Shown: positions 58,791 to 64,000 of the stretch, one piece after another
Numbering within the stretch: the stretch's first letter is position 1
Layout of the letters: every line of letters begins with the position of its first letter
Source: Allacma fusca
Lineage: Eukaryota > Arthropoda > Collembola > Symphypleona > Sminthuridae
Length of the DNA stretch: 64,000 bases
Direction: 5' to 3'
Assembly: GCA_947179485.1 (NCBI GenBank)
Contig: OX359246.1
Location: 49,641,632 to 49,705,631, forward strand
Program-made: the position numbers and the translations under genes
Notes under the pieces: generated by a model
What the model was told of the DNA's origin: nothing
Seen by the model: only the letters and a program-made list of their open reading frames with translations
Databases searched by the model: none

Positions 58791-59889
58791 TTTTTTCAAT
58801 GTAACTTACGCATACAGTTATGACATTGTCTAAATTTATGGCTGCAAATGTAGGCGCAGGATGTATTTTAGGTTTTCAGATTTGATGGAAAATAAATGTA
58901 ACCAGCGTGAATGCAAGCACCCCACGACTAAAATAATTTTAATTAAACAGAACCTTGCAAATAATTTGCAAAATTGAAAGAAATTCGTCGGTTTGGGTAT
59001 GGTGCAGTCAAAAGCTACTGTGCTCCTTGAAATGTTAAAAGCCATAAGAATATTAGTTTTTCACACGAAGGAAAGCACTGACAGAGCGTCCACAAGAACA
59101 GCCTCAGGTTAAAATAGGTCATGATAAGATTTTCTGGGATGCTCCTCCAAAAATAGAAATAAACAAAGAACAAGACAAAATGCTTCCTTAACGTTAACAT
59201 AAAGTACGCTCATTAGATTATGTTGTTACTAAGTCACTACTGCCATTCCTGCACAATCAGCGGGCGGCCGTCTTACTCTTCAACCTACATTTTCTGGGAA
59301 AGATAAGACCGTTGCAGGTTAAATAATATTGTTCAATGGGGAAGGAGAACAAAATCATTGCAAGATTTTGCAACTGAAACAAGTCATTTGTATTCACGGT
59401 CAATGTTTATTTATACCTTAAATCGAATCAATGAAATTAAAAAATAAATAAATACAAAACCTACAACTGCAACAACTCTCCATACATAAGTGCAACTAGT
59501 ATTTAACTAATCATCTAGCTAGCCCATCATCTCGCTGACAATAGCAATATTACGAAATTTATTCAACTCATCAGTATTACTAAACTTAAGCCAAGATTTT
59601 AAGCACGTGCATATTTTGATTGTAATAGCAAGCATTGTCTCTTTGAGGTTAATAAATCGGGTCCAGTTGTTAATAAGCTTTCCACGGGAACGCCCGTAGC
59701 AGACGTCCCTATAAAATCCCGAGCCATTTTTGCAAGGCAAGCTCATTTTCCGACTAATGATCATTATTAAAACAGTTATTATTATTCGAAACAATAATCC
59801 TGAAACAATATAAATACGATAAATGAAAGCAATAACCCAGAATTCCAAAACACCATTTTTAAGCGAAACAGAACTAACACGACCACAGC
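58791..59889. other. Unassigned region downstream of a possible minus-strand gene
   Basis: The minus-strand open frame 59848-59519 (109 codons, hydrophobic start) could be 3' UTR of the gene candidate at 59890..60571 or chance; no family recognised. Confidence 0.3.
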
Positions 59890-60571
59890 TTAAATATTTT
59901 CATATTCATCGGGAGAATCTGTCTTGGTTTTCTTTATTTGACTTTCAAGTAGATCTTGATCAGAACTTTTGTCTGCAGGTTGAGTTTCTTTTGGTTTGTA
60001 GAATTTGGTCCAGTAAGCGGACACAGATCTAATTACAAAAATGAAAATCATGGTGTAATTCAAATTAAAAAGTGCATTTAGCTTACCAATAAAAAATAAA
60101 TGTCTTTTGAATCCGGCGACTTAGGTACTGTAATTATTTGACATGACATTCGAATTTTAATCTTGGATCCAAAATCGAAAACGAAACTGGCATTTAACAA
60201 TTTTATCCATATAAAAATTATAGCATTTATTTCCAGAAATATAAATAAATTGTAGAAATAAAATATACATATACATGTGTGCAGATTACCAATTCCAGCA
60301 AGGCAAATTAACGCATCTGAAGGTGGAAAGTAGGCATTCAATTTTTCACAGGCTTTTATAGCTGCATCAAGAATACAATTGTTGTGCTCCCCATTCTTCT
60401 GCGGATTAAAGAATAAGTGAAAGTCTTTAAATGATTTTAAGCTAAATTTTATTCTGGTAAATAGCATATTTGACCCACAGTGAAGTATTCCAAGTGATTA
60501 TGCAAAGCCGTATACACGACAGATATCAAAGACATTGACGGAACCAATTGTGCTGAAAGTTTCTTCGTCAT
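59890..60571 (-). CDS. Possible host gene of unknown function, three or four exons
   Basis: Candidate coding pieces on the minus strand lie beside plausible GT-AG signals. First exon: ATG at 60571, MTKKLSAQLVPSMSLISVVY. Second: 60398-60290 after a TTTAATCCGCAG acceptor, with CILDAAIKACEKLNAYF and PPSDALICLAGI, ending at G|GTAATC. Third: 60127-60087 (PKSPDSKDIYFLL) before GTAAGC, in phase with the second. Last: from 60028 after TTTTTGTAATTAG. In that exon the frame that follows in phase stops early (about 59958). Another frame is open to TAA at 59890 with a Lys/Asp-rich tail (KPKETQPADKSSDQDLL) but does not match in phase. The first donor is also unclear. I do not recognise the protein; it may be real with misplaced borders, or decayed. 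Confidence 0.35.
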
Positions 60572-61100
60572 TTTGTTAAAGGGCTGTTTTAAAAATATAG
60601 CTTATACTATGAATTTGTAAACTGTGTACTATATTAACAAATTACTTCCAAAAGGCCATCATTTCTTGGGAAATCATCAGCAAATAATTGCGTACAGATT
60701 AATCCGTCCCCATGGTGGCATAAAGTGCCTAGTCTCGCAGATAAAAGTATACTTTCTGGTTTACACATGTCATAAAATGTAGATATTATAACGATGTAAA
60801 ATGTACAAGTGAAATAGTGTAGGGTGGCTAAGTGGAAGAGTGTAGTAAAGGTAGGTCAAGTTTGGTCAAGAGCTAAACCAGGAATGATCTTTTCAATTTA
60901 TTCATAAATTGGAATAGATGGTAATAGTACTGTTAAGCAAGGTATTAATCATTGGTTGGTTTCGCTTACAATAATACAAAGCATTATTTCTAAAGCTAAT
61001 AATTATTATTACTATTTAGACAAACAATTATTGTTTGACTGAATGGGAACAACAAGTTATTCTAATAATGCCATAAAAACATTAATTTCTAACGTCATCT
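60572..61100. other. Unassigned DNA upstream of the gene candidate
   Basis: No repeat or coding signal recognised. Confidence 0.35.
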
Positions 61101-61110
61101 TATGCAGTAT

Positions 61111-61922
61111 TAGGCATGAACGGAACGATATAACGATACGATATATCGGTCCATATCGTAGATTTTTAAGCAACGATATGTCACGATATTTCTCGCAATT
61201 TTAAAGCGATATATCGGTTAATTTTAATAGAACATAGGAAGTTTTATTTTCAAAAATGCCATCCTGTGTCCCTCTTACTACTTGTTTTTTAAGTAAAGCT
61301 ATTAAGGAATGTGAAACGTTACAAATGTCACTGAAAAGGTCTGGGCAAAACGGATAAAATTCGAGCATTTTAAAAATACTTGTCTGAATTCGAAGTTAGA
61401 ACTGTAGTAATACAAAAAAACAAAATGCTTATTTGTAGTAAACAAGCATTTTCAAACTTAGTTTGTTTGAACTGGCCGATGCCGATAGTGCTCGGACCAA
61501 TTCAATTCTGAGTCGGAAAATTTCGATTCAATTCAAGACGAAACTGAACCGATTGGTTCAGTTTGAATTGAACGGAATAATTTTACTTAAATTATTGAAG
61601 TTCAAACGATCCACCGTTTACCAGCTCGCCAGTTCCTGATATGAAAAAATCAGGGGCATGTCATAAGTGAAGTATTACAGGTCTTAAAGTTCAATATTTC
61701 AAGGAATTTGATTTTACAGGCTGTTTTAAGGAGAATAAATTTTAAATATTGAATATTCTGCAAAGATACGTTAAATCTGATAGAGTTTCATCAAAATTAG
61801 TATATTGCTTTAAATTTAATCAAATACCGATATATCGCTCATGGATATGGGTATCGTGATTTATCTTGTTAACGATACCGATATTAACGATATTTTAAAA
61901 TTGAACGATACGCTCATGCCTA
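61111..61922. mobile_element. Non-autonomous hAT element, CGATATCG-repeat family
   Basis: 812 bp between exact TGCAGTAT duplications (61103-61110 and 61923-61930). Ends TAGGCATGAACG and, complemented, TAGGCATGAGCG. Degenerate ACGATACGATATATCGG copies fill 61120-61220 and 61820-61915. A different motif cluster (AATTCAATTC, GAACTGAACC) at 61470-61650, with weak inverted ends GAACTGGCCGA and GCTCGCCAGTTC, may be a further nested insertion. Confidence 0.93.
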
Positions 61923-61930
61923 TGCAGTAT

Positions 61931-64000
61931 AAGTCATCGCTCACGCATTTTAAAAGTAGAATTCCACCGAACTTTAATATGGTTTAGTAATTCCAAGGAC
62001 TTAACATTCATCGTTTTGCAAAAATGCTTCAGAGACTCTTTAAGCGGCGCGAATTGTGCGATTTTTACAATGACAATTTTTAACCATTAAGTTCAATAAT
62101 TGATTGCTAATGTCAACGTTTCACACCAAATGTTAGTTTATGATAATAATATCTTAATAACTAGACCCGAAGATTTTTACCCGCCAATAAATTGACAATT
62201 CTTTAGAAAGTGTTAATGCATCCTCAACTTTGATGTGTGTCACCAATTTGTTCTTCTATGGGTTTTTGAATCGAGACTTTTATCCCTGCCAATGCAGCCT
62301 GGCAGGATAAGTTGTGGATACGATGTGGGCCAGGCATCGGTTGCGATGATCTTGGGCAGAAAAATAAATCTATGATTAAATTAAAGCAACGAAGGCAATT
62401 ATTAGCATAAAAATTACCGTCCGAAAATGCAATCTACAAGTAGTATCTAATTATGACAATATATTTACCTTACTTTAAATTGATTTCCAATTATTTTTAA
62501 TTGTATCCATGTTGAACGCGGTGTCAAATGTGTCTCCAAGAATTAATGAAGTTATTTGGAATTCATCCATTAAATTTTAAATAGAATCAACCAAGTCTCG
62601 TCCAGAATGTGGCCCCTTTAAAATGTTTAGGTCCAGAACAACCTGCTCGTATGTTCAGTCAGCACTTATACATGATTCAAGTACTCCCTGAAAAGATTTG
62701 TTGTTCCGCGTATGCCAGCAATCCACCATAATTTATATATTTACTTTTGTAGACTATAAATTAAGTATATTAGTAAATTAGTATTATAATCTCTTGGCTA
62801 ATTAAATTAAATTATAATTGTTTGTTTAAAAATTATTTGTTTAAAAACGTGAGCACTTACTATTAGTTTGTATTTTATTTTTTTGTTTCTCTTCGTTGTA
62901 CATTTTTACAATTAGGGCTTTGATGGCATTTCTTTGGGGAAATATGGGTGGTGTACAAGGTCCGTAGTGATTAAATATTCCGCTTTGACAATTGTAAATG
63001 AGTGGTTGGTCAAAGTATTGAATTCCATAATTTTCTGGTGAAATATTCTAGGAGACAATTCTGTTTCTTTTCTGTGCGGTTTCTTACAAGAATGTGAATT
63101 ACGCGTAACCAAAATAGTTGAAACATAATTACTTGCAATAATTACACTGATAACGATTTTCTTTAATGCTGAAATAATCGTGCGTGGCTGATTTATTTTT
63201 CCATGCAGTTTTGCTAACTGCAGTTAGTGATTCATTTGTTGTTCCGTTTTGACTCATTTTATTATTCTGCAGCAAGCTAAAGTTTCATTACTATATTTGT
63301 GAGTTTGCGTTTAGACCCTATTTATGCAACATGCTTATGTTGTGGAATTCAATAATGCGCTTAATGGTAACATGTGACCATAAAAACCAATCAATGGATT
63401 CGAGGAAATGCAAAATTCAAACACACAACTTCAAACCGTTTAGAATATGAATCAAACAATATTTGTATTTGAATTATATTCAAATTTCGAAATACATTAT
63501 ATATTCGGTCTGAAATTCAAGCCATTATGTATTTGTTGTCTGAATTCGGTTTGATAATTCAATCTTTTTATAACAGATATTCGTATTCGTTTTGATTTGT
63601 GTAGCTTCACTGCGATGTTATGGTTTTGTTAAGTTTATTGCAGATATTGGTGAAATCTTCCGTTGCTATTAGATTCGAAGCATTTGCCTGTAGTCACATG
63701 TATTTTTTCTCCTCCTTTTTTGATGGATTTGATCTCTTTCCCAAAGATTACATTTGTTTGGCACAAATTAAATGCAAGATTGTTTCTGATTAAGCATTAT
63801 CCAAGTAATGCGACCTATTTCGAGTTTTCTGGGGTATCTTCCGTGAGTACAATGTCTTTAGCGTAGAGGAGAATATGAGCTTTCATGGTTAATATATTTT
63901 ATTGAGCATCTCGGCAATTTCATCAATATGCATTGACAATGACTTTGGCCTGTTTTTTATTGTAGTACTCAATGTAGGAATTCCATGTATTCGAATGTAT
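61931..64000. other. Mostly unassigned; GAATTCG-like repeat at 63390-63600
   Basis: Short open frames (for example 63112-62912, minus) are unrecognised. 63390-63600 has many ATTCGAATT/ATTCAAATT variants like the cluster at 58552..58790. No RNA gene seen. Confidence 0.3.

Overview
This is a repeat-choked, AT-rich stretch of an invertebrate animal genome, probably an arthropod. The evidence is GT-AG introns, a metazoan-type spliceosome gene, BEL/Pao retrotransposons primed by tRNA-Tyr, a THAP/P-element relic, several non-LTR retrotransposon clades and very many hAT DNA transposons. I cannot name the species. Only one host gene is certain: a five-exon SRRM2/Cwc21 homologue on the minus strand (11605..10215). 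A second, unrecognised multi-exon gene is possible at 60571..59890 (minus).

Layout. 1-5.3 kb: inverted hAT ends, one short hAT element and a LINE 3' end split by another hAT. 6-7.5 kb: two minus-strand LINE remnants. 8.2-8.6 kb: a small inverted-repeat element. 10.2-11.6 kb: the SRRM2 gene. 12.3-14.2 kb: a hAT-like repeat and a P-element relic. 14195-20703: a complete, apparently recent BEL/Pao element with LTRs identical by eye, a 5-bp target duplication and one uninterrupted Gag-Pol frame on the minus strand. 21-23 kb: hAT pieces. 23.2-24.6 kb: a minisatellite with a 40-bp period. 25.8-26.3 kb: a tandem repeat of about 148 bp. 26974-30074: one hAT element holding two later hAT insertions. 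30.4-31.1 kb: a LINE relic with RNase H. 31.8-37.7 kb: a two-ORF L1/Tx1-like LINE broken by a hAT and by an insertion with a 15-bp duplication. 37.9-38.7 kb: another hAT. 40.3-45.1 kb: pieces of an R2-like LINE around a decayed BEL/Pao copy. 47-49.9 kb: a hAT containing a 2.3-kb element with arms of about 430 bp. 51-56.9 kb: hAT relics, including transposase C-terminal pieces. 57-58.1 kb: a LINE 3' half. 61.1-61.9 kb: another hAT.

The main pattern is a set of short hAT elements. Eight have both ends and an exact 8-bp target duplication, and two or three more have near-exact ones. Each family is packed with degenerate copies of its own short motif in both orientations, and each has its own terminal inverted repeat. 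Nesting gives a relative order of insertion. In three places, removing the insertion and one duplication reconnects the reading frame of an older LINE, which confirms the boundaries.

All calls come from reading the sequence and the translations. No database search or alignment was run. Family names rest on recalled motifs, and identity statements are by eye.
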